The notes beneath the pieces are model-generated. The model did not search any database, was not told where the DNA came from, and was given only the letters and a program-made list of their open reading frames with translations. 46,360 nt of DNA from Nisaea nitritireducens (lineage in GTDB: Bacteria; Pseudomonadota; Alphaproteobacteria; Thalassobaculales; Thalassobaculaceae). Both the position numbers and the translations under genes were made by a program. Below are positions 35,889 through 42,140 of this stretch, piece after piece; within the stretch, counting starts at the first letter, position 1, and every line of letters starts with the position of its first letter. Location of the stretch: the NCBI RefSeq assembly GCF_014904795.1, contig NZ_JACZFS010000060.1:1-46360 (forward strand), in the 5' to 3' direction.

Positions 35889-35917
35889 GATTAGGCTCCT
35901 TGAAGTGCGGCGATAAA

Positions 35918-35935
35918 TATATCGTGCACGATATA
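35918..35935. promoter_or_regulatory. OhrR operator 1, perfect palindrome
   Basis: TATATCGTGCACGATATA is an 18-bp perfect palindrome, 30 bases upstream of ohr. It overlaps the proposed ohr -10 and start site, fitting repression by the divergent MarR-type regulator. The binding itself is inferred from position and family behaviour. Confidence 0.8.
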
Positions 35936-35970
35936 AATAATGCTCATGTCGATAGCGTCAAGGGCTTGCG

Positions 35971-35992
35971 ATTAAATCGTGTGCGATTAAAT
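35971..35992. promoter_or_regulatory. OhrR operator 2, imperfect palindrome
   Basis: The half-sites ATTAAATCG and CGATTAAAT lie 4 bases apart and match as an inverted repeat at 8 of 9 positions. The centre is 55 bases from operator 1. It lies 28 bases before ohrR and would allow autoregulation. The same stretch also contains TGCGATTAAAT as a direct repeat (35967-35977, 35982-35992). Confidence 0.7.
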
Positions 35993-36019
35993 TTCTCCTG
36001 AACCTCTCTGGAGAAATCC

Positions 36020-36481
36020 ATGACGGACTCGCATTCGGAAAAGCACCAGCCGCCTCATCTGGACGACTTTCTGTGTTTCGCCCTCTACAAGGCGCATCAC
36101 GCCATGAACCGGTTCTACAAGCCGCTTCTGGGAGAGCTCGGGCTGACCTATCCGCAATATCTGGTGCTGGTGGCCCTGTGGGAGCAGGACGATCAGAGCG
36201 TCGGTCAGCTTGGTGAGCTGCTGCATCTTGAATCGAACACCCTGACGCCTTTGCTGAAGCGGCTTGAAGGTGCGGGGCTGGTGCGCCGCCGCCGTGCCGC
36301 CAACGACGAACGCCAGGTGCAGGTTTCCCTCATGCCGGAGGGGCGGGAGCTGAAGCAGAAGTCCTGGGACGTCGCGGCCTGCCTGTTCGAGACCATCGGC
36401 ATGAGCCGGGAGGATATTGGCACCCTGGTCGAGGATCTGAATGGTGTCACCGGTGCCGTGGTTGCCGGGCGGGGCAGATAA
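36020..36481 (+). CDS. ohrR: MarR-family organic-peroxide sensor OhrR
   Basis: The 153-residue product is a winged-helix repressor with DDFLCFALYKAHHAM at the N terminus. Cys19 there corresponds to the peroxide-sensing cysteine, and the nearby tyrosines (Tyr23, Tyr33) are typical. A second Cys121 makes the two-cysteine type, which forms an intersubunit disulfide in Xanthomonas. The recognition helix lies in ESNTLTPLLKRLE (71-83), with the wing RRRRAANDERQVQ. It is divergent from ohr, with two palindromes between the start codons. Confidence 0.95.
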   Translation: MTDSHSEKHQPPHLDDFLCFALYKAHHAMNRFYKPLLGELGLTYPQYLVLVALWEQDDQSVGQLGELLHLESNTLTPLLKRLEGAGLVRRRRAANDERQVQVSLMPEGRELKQKSWDVAACLFETIGMSREDIGTLVEDLNGVTGAVVAGRGR

Positions 36482-36547
36482 CTTGCCTCTGCCTTTTTGT
36501 CGGCTAAATCATGGCTATGATGGGTTGTCCTGACAAAGGAGCCATAG

Positions 36548-36826
36548 ATGAAGACTCTACCGTCGCTAGCCGTACTTCTTGGCCTCTCCATGGCCGTCGC
36601 CGCCGGACCTGCAAGGGCCGCCGAAGAGCCGCCTGCAGACACGATCGAGCGCGGAGCGCAGATGGTGCTCGACGGCCTGCGCGCTTTCTTTTCCTCGATC
36701 CCGCAATACGAGGCACCGGAAGTCCTGCCGAACGGCGACATTATCATCCGCCGGGTCAATCCGAAGGGCGGGCAGCCGGACAAGCATGACGGCGACGAGA
36801 GTGACGACAAGGGCCTGAAGCTCTGA
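36548..36826 (+). CDS. Small secreted protein, function unknown
   Basis: The 92-residue product has a clear signal peptide, with cleavage expected after PARA at 24. The mature part of about 68 residues is acidic and lacks cysteines. A helix with IERGAQMVLDGLRAFFSSIP comes first, then NGDIIIRRVNPK, and a disordered charged tail (KHDGDESDDKG). GGAG stands before the ATG. It has its own 66-base upstream gap after ohrR and lies 137 bases before the PepSY gene. I do not recognise the family. A soluble periplasmic protein is the most that can be said. Confidence 0.75.
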   Translation: MKTLPSLAVLLGLSMAVAAGPARAAEEPPADTIERGAQMVLDGLRAFFSSIPQYEAPEVLPNGDIIIRRVNPKGGQPDKHDGDESDDKGLKL

Positions 36827-36839
36827 GCCAATCCCTTGC

Positions 36840-36855
36840 GTAAGCATCCGCTTAC
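36840..36855. other. Inverted repeat upstream of the PepSY operon
   Basis: GTAAGC and GCTTAC are a perfect 6-bp inverted repeat around ATCC. It lies 13 bases after the small secreted gene and 108 bases before the PepSY gene. No T-run follows, so it could be a binding site or a weak 3' hairpin. The role is unknown. Confidence 0.35.
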
Positions 36856-36963
36856 AAGGCTTCTCATAAGCGAAAAGCGCATTCCGTAACGGTATGTCAT
36901 GCGCCATCTGCAGATCACCGGCGGCAATCATGTTGTCGGACAATCTGAAGATTGGAGACAGTC

Positions 36964-37233
36964 ATGAAGAAGCTGATGCTCGGTGTCTGCGCTGCGGCGC
37001 TCATCGCCATTCCCCTGGTTGGTTACAGCGTTGCCGGAACCGACAGCAAATCCGGCGAGCGGCTGTCGGATGCACAGGTCCGGACCCTGCTCGAAAAGCA
37101 GGGCTACGAAATCATCCGGTTGGAACACGACGACGATGAGATCGAGGTCTATGTGAAACGCGATGGTGTGACGTGGGAGCTGGAACTCGATCCGGTGACC
37201 GGTAAGACCCTCGAACAGGAGCGCAAGGACTGA
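36964..37233 (+). CDS. PepSY-domain periplasmic protein
   Basis: The 89-residue product has a signal peptide or single membrane anchor (about 4-24). One PepSY domain follows: LSDAQVRTLLEKQGYEIIRLEHDDDEIEVY, ending with GVTWELELDPVTGKTLEQE (each piece is typical). Single PepSY proteins of this size often stand next to b-type cytochromes and two-component systems. Their role in redox or metal sensing is proposed but not settled. The acidic run HDDDE could bind a cation. The stop overlaps the cytochrome start by one base (TGATG), which argues for joint function. Confidence 0.88.
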   Translation: MKKLMLGVCAAALIAIPLVGYSVAGTDSKSGERLSDAQVRTLLEKQGYEIIRLEHDDDEIEVYVKRDGVTWELELDPVTGKTLEQERKD

Positions 37234-37808
37234 TGGACGGGAGCCGCCCGGTGCCCCTACGGCTCTGGGACCCGGTCGTCCGCATCACACACTGGACCGT
37301 CGCGGTCTGCGTCCTGCTGAATTTCACTGTCGTTTCGGAACATTCGGAGCTGCATGAATGGCTCGGTTATGTGGCGCTCGCGATGGTCGTGTTGCGGATG
37401 ATCTGGGGCGTCGTCGGAGCCCGGCGCGCCCGGTTCTCTTCCTTTCCGCCCAGCTTGACGGCCGCGCGGGATCATGCCCGGACCATGTTCAGTCCCAGCG
37501 GGCTCAGTCCCGGCAGGCATGGGCATGGAGAAGCAAACCGGTCCCACAATCCTCTGGGCGCGCTGATGGTCTATGGGCTGTGGGGCATGTTGTTCGCGGT
37601 TGCCGGAACGGGCATCCTGCTGGAAAATTTCGGTGAGGCCAGCCAGATTGGCGAGGTTGCCGAAGAGGTGCATGAGGTTACGGCAAATCTCCTGGTTCTC
37701 ATGGCCGCCTTGCATGTCGGCGGTGTATTGCTGGAATCGAGACTTTCCGGGATCAATCTGATCCGGCAAATGACATGGAGCCGGCGCGGCAAATCCGGAC
37801 CTGTGTGA
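37233..37808 (+). CDS. Cytochrome b561-like membrane diheme protein
   Basis: The 191-residue product has four membrane helices (about 16-34, 43-62, 107-130 and 149-168). Candidate heme-ligating histidines are His20 in RITHWTVAV, His41, His147 and His161. The motif HNPLGALMVYGLWG marks the Ni/Fe-hydrogenase / b561 type. Such proteins pass electrons across the inner membrane to quinone or a periplasmic partner. No hydrogenase is present. Overlap with the PepSY gene and the LuxR gene 10 bases later suggest a three-gene unit. The electron partner is unknown. Confidence 0.9.
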   Translation: MDGSRPVPLRLWDPVVRITHWTVAVCVLLNFTVVSEHSELHEWLGYVALAMVVLRMIWGVVGARRARFSSFPPSLTAARDHARTMFSPSGLSPGRHGHGEANRSHNPLGALMVYGLWGMLFAVAGTGILLENFGEASQIGEVAEEVHEVTANLLVLMAALHVGGVLLESRLSGINLIRQMTWSRRGKSGPV

Positions 37809-37818
37809 GGGGGCATTC

Positions 37819-38361
37819 TTGGGCGACACTGATTCAAAAGCCAGATTGCGGCGGCGAGTCTATGGGCTCGCCGCCGTTCTTGTTCTGCAGTCCGTTTGCG
37901 CGGTGTTCTTTGTCGGCGACGCGATCAGGGATCTGCACTTCTCCGGCTTGTCCGGGCACGATGTGCTGGAGGCGGCTGTTGCTGTCGCACTTGTGTCCGG
38001 CATCGTCTTCGGTGCGCTTGAAATGCGCCGGACGATCGAGCAGGCGGAGCGGGCGGAAGAAGCGGTGACGATTGCGTCCGGCGCGCTTGGTACGATGATC
38101 GGAGAGCATTTCAAGCACTGGCAACTGACAGCTGCCGAAGCAAACGTTGCTATGCTCGCCATCAAGGGGTTCGAGATTGCGGAAATCGCGGAGATCCGAA
38201 GGACGGCGGCAAGCACTGTCAGGGCCCAGCTCACCCGTATCTATGCCAAGGCCGGGGTGACCAGCCGCTCCCAACTGGTCAGCCTGTTCATTGACGATCT
38301 GCTCGGCGGCCCGTTGCCAGGGATGGAGGCGACGGAAGAAACCTCTTCGGCCGAGCGTTAA
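37819..38361 (+). CDS. Membrane-anchored LuxR-type regulator
   Basis: The 180-residue product begins at TTG 37819 with GAGGGGG upstream. It has two membrane helices (about 14-35 and 50-67), a short linker with a coiled look (70-95) and a GerE-type helix-turn-helix (102-162). That domain carries LTAAEANVAMLAIKGF, IRRTAASTVRAQLTRIYAKA and TSRSQLVSLF. No receiver or ligand domain exists, so the signal must come through the membrane part. Its place after PepSY and cytochrome b561 suggests redox input. The stop overlaps the stop of the converging deacylase gene within TTAA. Confidence 0.85.
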   Translation: MGDTDSKARLRRRVYGLAAVLVLQSVCAVFFVGDAIRDLHFSGLSGHDVLEAAVAVALVSGIVFGALEMRRTIEQAERAEEAVTIASGALGTMIGEHFKHWQLTAAEANVAMLAIKGFEIAEIAEIRRTAASTVRAQLTRIYAKAGVTSRSQLVSLFIDDLLGGPLPGMEATEETSSAER

Positions 38362-38825
38362 CCGAGATCTGCGATTGTGGCGCCGGTGGCGTCACGAAGC
38401 GCGGTGCCAGTGATCTCGAATACCGCGTTCGGCGCACCGGCCGCCGCCCAGACTGTTCCGAAGCCGAGCAAAGTCTCGTCCATCCAGGTCGCGACCGGGG
38501 TCAGATGTCCGAGCGGGGAGACACCGCCGATGGCGAAACCGGTGATCTCACGGACTTCCTTCGGATCGGCCCGTTCCAGCGGCTCGCCAACCAGCGCCGC
38601 CGCCTTATCCAGATCCACCTGATTGGCGCCGGAGACCAGCAGCAGCTTCAGCGCGCCCGTCTCGCCTCCCTTGAAGATCAGTGACTTCACGATCTGCGCG
38701 ACGTCGCAGCCGCAGGCGGCAGCGGCTTCGGCAGCGGTCCGTGTCGAGTCCGGCATACGCAGGATCTCGACGGTCAGCCCGGCCGCCTCGGCGGCTGCTT
38801 TCACACGATTGACGCTCTTGCTCAT
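38358..38825 (-). CDS. YbaK/EbsC-type aminoacyl-tRNA deacylase
   Basis: The 155-residue product has the YbaK fold. Lys47 lies in QIVKSLIFKG, LLLVSGANQVDLDKAA is in the centre, and ITGFAIGGVSPLGH is the family glycine-rich loop. Relatives remove wrong amino acids from tRNA, such as Cys-tRNA(Pro) or Ala-tRNA(Pro); the substrate here is not evident. It lacks the extra N-terminal region of YbaK proper and is closer to the short YeaK/ProXp group. The Shine-Dalgarno is unclear. It converges on the LuxR gene with overlapping stop codons. Confidence 0.88.
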   Translation of the reverse strand: MSKSVNRVKAAAEAAGLTVEILRMPDSTRTAAEAAAACGCDVAQIVKSLIFKGGETGALKLLLVSGANQVDLDKAAALVGEPLERADPKEVREITGFAIGGVSPLGHLTPVATWMDETLLGFGTVWAAAGAPNAVFEITGTALRDATGATIADLG

Positions 38826-38983
38826 GGGGGTCCGTCTTTCAGGAGGGGGGCAAGAGAGGAGTGGAGCGCAGGCGCGGAGGAGTCGTCAATCGCCAATCGT
38901 CACCCGATGGCAGGGGCTCATGTCTCTCTATCGGCCGAGCGGAAATGGGCGGGCTATTCAACCGGAGCTGAAAATGAATATAG

Positions 38984-39017
38984 AACGAGCCCCGCAACAG
39001 AGATTGCGGGGCTCGTT
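38984..39017 (-). terminator. Terminator after the RTX gene
   Basis: A 14-bp perfect stem with a 6-base loop (arms 38984-38997 and 39004-39017) begins 16 bases after the RTX stop. On the - strand it is followed by CTATATTCATTTTC, moderately T-rich. It should end the regulator-kinase-RTX transcript before the deacylase gene. Confidence 0.8.
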
Positions 39018-39032
39018 CACATTAATCTGAAA

Positions 39033-39866
39033 TCAGATGATCAAGAAGTCTGCCGCACTGAGATCACTCGGCGCGACACCGATTAGGGTCACAGTGTTGT
39101 CCCCACCGAGCGAGATCACCGCATCTCCATTTTCGGTCTCGGTGGCCCATGACAGCAGTTCCTGGGCGTTTTCGGGGCCATCGCCGGCATCACCCTCGAC
39201 ATCAATTGAGTCCCACGCGATGACATCACCGTTGTCCGGGTCGAAATCATAGACCGTGTCCTGACCGGACTGGCCTGCGAACACGAACGTGTCGGCGCCA
39301 GCTCCGCCGGTTAGCTGATCATCATTGCGGCCACCGTTTACTACGTCGTTGCCGTCGCCGCCGTTGATCGTGTCGTTGTCCCGCCCGCCATGCAGCCAAT
39401 CATTTCCAGCGCCACCATCCAGCGCGTCATCTCCAAGGTTGCCAAAGGCATAATCGTCGCCGTTCCCGCTGTGGACGGTATCGTTGTCTTGTCCCCCGAA
39501 GAGAACATCAAACGCATCATCTCCGTCGAGGCGATCAGAGCCAATCTTGCCGTGGATGATGTCATCGTCGGCTTCGCCATACAGGCCGTCATGACCTTCG
39601 TGCCCTTCCAGATGGTCATCATCCAGGTCGCCGTAGTCATCATCATGGTCATCGTCGTCGCTATCATGAAGATCGTCCTGATGATTATCGTCATCGTCAT
39701 CATCATCATCATGGTCGTCGTCGTCGCTATCATGAAGATCGTCCTGATGATTATCGTCATCATGGTCATCGTCGTCGCTATCATGATGATTATCGTCATC
39801 ATCATGGGCGAGTGCTGCGAACAACTTTTCATTCCAGTCGTCAATGAGTTCGTCGAAGCTAGCCAT
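39033..39866 (-). CDS. Asp/His-rich RTX calcium-binding protein, type I secretion candidate
   Basis: The 277-residue product starts at ATG 39866, with GAGGAG 7 bases upstream; an in-frame start at 40004 lies in the kinase gene. There is no signal peptide. Residues 21-92 are almost only Asp, His and Asn, with repeated units containing DNHQDDLHDSDDDDH. Residues about 93-195 hold some eight RTX nonapeptides of the GGxGxDxxx type, such as GGAGNDWLH and GGDGNDVVN, which bind Ca2+ in beta-rolls. The C-terminal 80 residues end in LSAADFLII, resembling C-terminal secretion signals of type I substrates. No ABC exporter genes are in the window. It follows the kinase gene by 106 bases. Confidence 0.88.
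   Translation of the reverse strand: MASFDELIDDWNEKLFAALAHDDDDNHHDSDDDDHDDDNHQDDLHDSDDDDHDDDDDDDDNHQDDLHDSDDDDHDDDYGDLDDDHLEGHEGHDGLYGEADDDIIHGKIGSDRLDGDDAFDVLFGGQDNDTVHSGNGDDYAFGNLGDDALDGGAGNDWLHGGRDNDTINGGDGNDVVNGGRNDDQLTGGAGADTFVFAGQSGQDTVYDFDPDNGDVIAWDSIDVEGDAGDGPENAQELLSWATETENGDAVISLGGDNTVTLIGVAPSDLSAADFLII
39641..39800 (-). repeat. Tandem coding repeats in the RTX gene
   Basis: Two identical 41-base copies (39655-39695 and 39721-39761) lie 66 bases apart. A third, 12-base-shortened copy (about 39758-39800) follows. All steps are multiples of three, so the frame is kept while the Asp/His segment changes length. The pattern points to slippage or unequal exchange. Confidence 0.9.
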
Positions 39867-39928
39867 TGGTTTCTCCTCGGCTCCATTCGCGACTAGAGTC
39901 GCCGCATAGCGAGCAACACTCGCACGCA

Positions 39929-39947
39929 AACCTGACGTGAACCTGAC
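39929..39947 (-). promoter_or_regulatory. Direct-repeat response-regulator site upstream of the RTX gene
   Basis: On the - strand GTCAGGTT occurs twice, separated by CAC, giving an 11-bp pitch with no mismatch (+ strand AACCTGACGTGAACCTGAC). OmpR-family dimers bind such head-to-tail sites. It lies 63 bases before the RTX start codon. TATGCG stands 20 bases downstream as a weak -10, fitting activation from the -35 region. The regulator is probably the one encoded at 41316-41972; this is inferred. Confidence 0.75.
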
Positions 39948-39972
39948 AGCTTTGAACAAAACGGTTGGGTTA

Positions 39973-41313
39973 CTAAAAGCGGATGATAGCCTCGAACCCG
40001 TCATGGCGTCCGGTCGCCGGGGACCGGAGTTCGAGCGTTCCGCCAGCCTGCTCCACGATCGTCTTCACGATCGCGAGCCCGAGGCCGCTGCCTTCGGATC
40101 TGGAACGGCCGCGGGAAAACCGGTCCGTCAGGTGAGACAACTTCTCACCGGGAACGACTGCGCCTTCGTTGATCACCCGAATAGAACGGTCTTTCCCGAT
40201 CAGCACGATCACCGTGCAATCCTTCATGCCGTGAACCAGGGCATTTTCAATCAGGTTCCGGAGGGCAATCGCGAGCGCATCGAGATCGGTCTCTACAACA
40301 TCCTGGCCTTCTTCGTCGGTCTCATTGACGAGCTTCACCAGCCCTGCATAGGGTGTCTTGCGGTCGAATTCATCCACGAGATACTGCGCGACATAACCGA
40401 GTTTCATCGGCTCGCGTTTCAAGGCCACCCCGGCTTCTGCTCTTGAAAGCTGCAGCAGCTTCTCGACCAGGCCACCAAGCTCACGAAGGATTTCTTCGAT
40501 CCGGATAACCCGATCCGTTGCCGGATGCTGCTGAAGGTCAGCCTTGAGGCGGGATACCTGCGCCAAGGCAGAGGCCACAGGTGTGCGCAGCTCATGGGCG
40601 CTGCTTGAGGCAAAGGCGCGTTCTGCCTGCAGTGATTTCTGCAAGCGTTCCAGCAACCGATTTACATCTTCCACGATCGGGCTCAGTTCCTGCGGGAGTG
40701 ACTCATCGCCGATAGGCGCTGTGTTGCTGCCTCCGCGAGAAGCGATCGACGCTCGTACGCTTGTTATCGGGCGTAGCGTTCCCAGAACGAAACAGCGAAC
40801 GATGAAGGCGGAAAGGGGCAACAACACGAACAAAGGCGCGGTCAGGGTGAGCACCAGATGGAGGAGCGCTTCGTCACGGTGATCAAGGGCTTCGGCGACC
40901 TGGATGAAGACGTCCTGACCGGCGCTCGGCTCGGTATAGATGCGCCAGCCATTCCGGTTCGCGTAGCCTGGGGTCAGGGGTGTCTGGAAAGCCTGCTGAG
41001 GTGCATCGTGCGAACGGATGAGCACACGGCCGTCGGATGCCCTGATCTGGTATATGAGATATTCTTCATGCTCTGCGACAACGATCTCTTCGCGGATCTC
41101 GCGCGACCATTCCACGGGTTCGCCTCGCTCCCTCAGGTCTTCGACCGCAAGTGGCAGCAAGCGCTGCGCGGTTTCCTGAAGTGCGCTGTCGAATACTTCG
41201 TTGAATTCATACCGGATAACAAACGCGGAAATCACTGCCGCCGCGATCCAGAGGAGCGCGATAGCCGCACTCAGGCGGACAGTCAATCGCTGCGTAAGGC
41301 TCCATCGTGCCAT
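39973..41313 (-). CDS. Sensor histidine kinase, QseC-like
   Basis: The 446-residue product has membrane helices at about 13-33 and 150-175, flanking a periplasmic region of some 115 residues that includes the acidic stretch REEIVVAEHEEY. A HAMP-like linker follows, then the H-box SSAHELRTPVA with His240, the N-box NLIENALVHG with Asn357 and the G-box GSGLGLAIVKT (408-418). The layout fits the QseC/PmrB group. It autophosphorylates and signals to the regulator whose gene ends 2 bases before it. The sensed ligand is unknown; the acidic patch and the Ca2+-binding neighbour suggest a cation. Confidence 0.93.
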   Translation of the reverse strand: MARWSLTQRLTVRLSAAIALLWIAAAVISAFVIRYEFNEVFDSALQETAQRLLPLAVEDLRERGEPVEWSREIREEIVVAEHEEYLIYQIRASDGRVLIRSHDAPQQAFQTPLTPGYANRNGWRIYTEPSAGQDVFIQVAEALDHRDEALLHLVLTLTAPLFVLLPLSAFIVRCFVLGTLRPITSVRASIASRGGSNTAPIGDESLPQELSPIVEDVNRLLERLQKSLQAERAFASSSAHELRTPVASALAQVSRLKADLQQHPATDRVIRIEEILRELGGLVEKLLQLSRAEAGVALKREPMKLGYVAQYLVDEFDRKTPYAGLVKLVNETDEEGQDVVETDLDALAIALRNLIENALVHGMKDCTVIVLIGKDRSIRVINEGAVVPGEKLSHLTDRFSRGRSRSEGSGLGLAIVKTIVEQAGGTLELRSPATGRHDGFEAIIRF

Positions 41314-41315
41314 AT

Positions 41316-41972
41316 TCAGATCACCAGTTTGTAGCCCACGCCCCGTTGTGTGTTGATCAACTCGGCGCCGAGCTTTTTCCTTAAACGGCTGATATGCACC
41401 TCCACCGCGTTGCTTTCGACTTCCTCGCCGAACTCGTAGAGCGCTTCCTCAAACTTTTCCTTCGATATGACTGTGCCGGGCCGGCGTGAGAGCAGATCGA
41501 GTATCGCCCATTCCCGCCGCGTGAGAGCAATTTCCTCACCGTTCTTTCGAACCAGCTTTGCCGTAATATCGACCGAGACGTCACCGAAATCGACAACCTG
41601 CTTCAGATTTCCAACATAACGTCTGATCACCGCATGAATGCGCGCCGACAGCTCTTCCAGATCGAAGGGTTTTACAAGGTAATCGTCCGCACCGGCGTTA
41701 AGGCCTGCGATCCGATCGCTGATCTGGTCCTGTGCGGTAAGGATGAGCACAGGGCAGCTACTACCCCGCTCACGCATGGACTTGAGCAGATCAATGCCAT
41801 TTCCGTCCGGCAGATTAAGATCCAGAAGCAAGAGCTCGTAGTCAGTTGCGACAGCCGCCGCGTCTGCATCGGCCAGCGTCTGCACCCAGTCGACGGCATG
41901 GCTCTCGCTTCGAAGCTGCTCCTGGACAGCCGCGCCGAGATGATGCTCATCCTCAATCAGGAGTATGCGCAC
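41316..41972 (-). CDS. OmpR-family response regulator, QseB/PmrA-like
   Basis: The 218-residue product has a receiver domain with Asp7-Glu8-type acidic pocket (LIEDEH), phospho-acceptor Asp51 in LLLLDLNLPDG, Thr in LILTAQ and Lys in YLVKPFD. A winged-helix DNA-binding domain (about 125-218) carries LTRREWAILDLLSRRPGTV and the recognition helix EVESNAVEVHISRLRKK. The kinase gene follows 2 bases downstream, so the pair is an operon. Two near-identical CGGCATTG-type elements lie upstream of the start. Confidence 0.95.
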   Translation of the reverse strand: MRILLIEDEHHLGAAVQEQLRSESHAVDWVQTLADADAAAVATDYELLLLDLNLPDGNGIDLLKSMRERGSSCPVLILTAQDQISDRIAGLNAGADDYLVKPFDLEELSARIHAVIRRYVGNLKQVVDFGDVSVDITAKLVRKNGEEIALTRREWAILDLLSRRPGTVISKEKFEEALYEFGEEVESNAVEVHISRLRKKLGAELINTQRGVGYKLVI

Positions 41973-42009
41973 GCAAAGCCTCTCTCAACTGGTCGCGACG
42001 ACATGCTGT

Positions 42010-42042
42010 TCCGTCAATGCCGAACACCATCCGGCAATGCCG
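42010..42042 (-). promoter_or_regulatory. Two repeated palindromic elements upstream of the response regulator
   Basis: TCCGTCAATGCCG (42010-42022) and TCCGGCAATGCCG (42030-42042) differ at one base and stand 20 bases apart, close to two helical turns. The second contains CGGCAATGCCG, palindromic around its middle base. They lie 38-70 bases upstream of the regulator start and may be an operator. The binding protein is unknown. Confidence 0.5.
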
Positions 42043-42112
42043 CTTGAAATGCAAATATCCGGGCTCGTGGTGCAACACGCGGCACTTAGGAGCCGATTGG
42101 CTTGGGCCGCTT

Positions 42113-42140
42113 CCGGAACGGGCTGCTAGGAGGGTTCCGG
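42113..42140 (-). other. Inverted repeat after the HAD gene
   Basis: CCGGAAC (42113-42119) and GTTCCGG (42134-42140) pair across 14 bases directly behind the stop of the HAD gene. No T-run follows on the - strand. It could be a weak, rho-assisted end of the gcv transcript. Confidence 0.35.

Noticed and set aside
38826-38983. Possible small gene or RNA in the gap between the deacylase gene and the RTX terminator
   Set aside because: No open frame with a ribosome-binding site and no stable structure apart from the RTX terminator could be supported.
39641-39800. Possible CRISPR-like repeat array
   Set aside because: There are only two full copies, the repeats are translated in frame, and there are no unique spacers or cas genes.
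39390-39896. 168-codon + strand frame that looks like a very hydrophobic Ile/Val membrane protein
   Set aside because: It is the antisense of Asp and His codons (GAC/GAT/CAT read as GTC/ATC/ATG). The hydrophobicity is an artefact of the repeat, and the RTX frame has a good ribosome-binding site.
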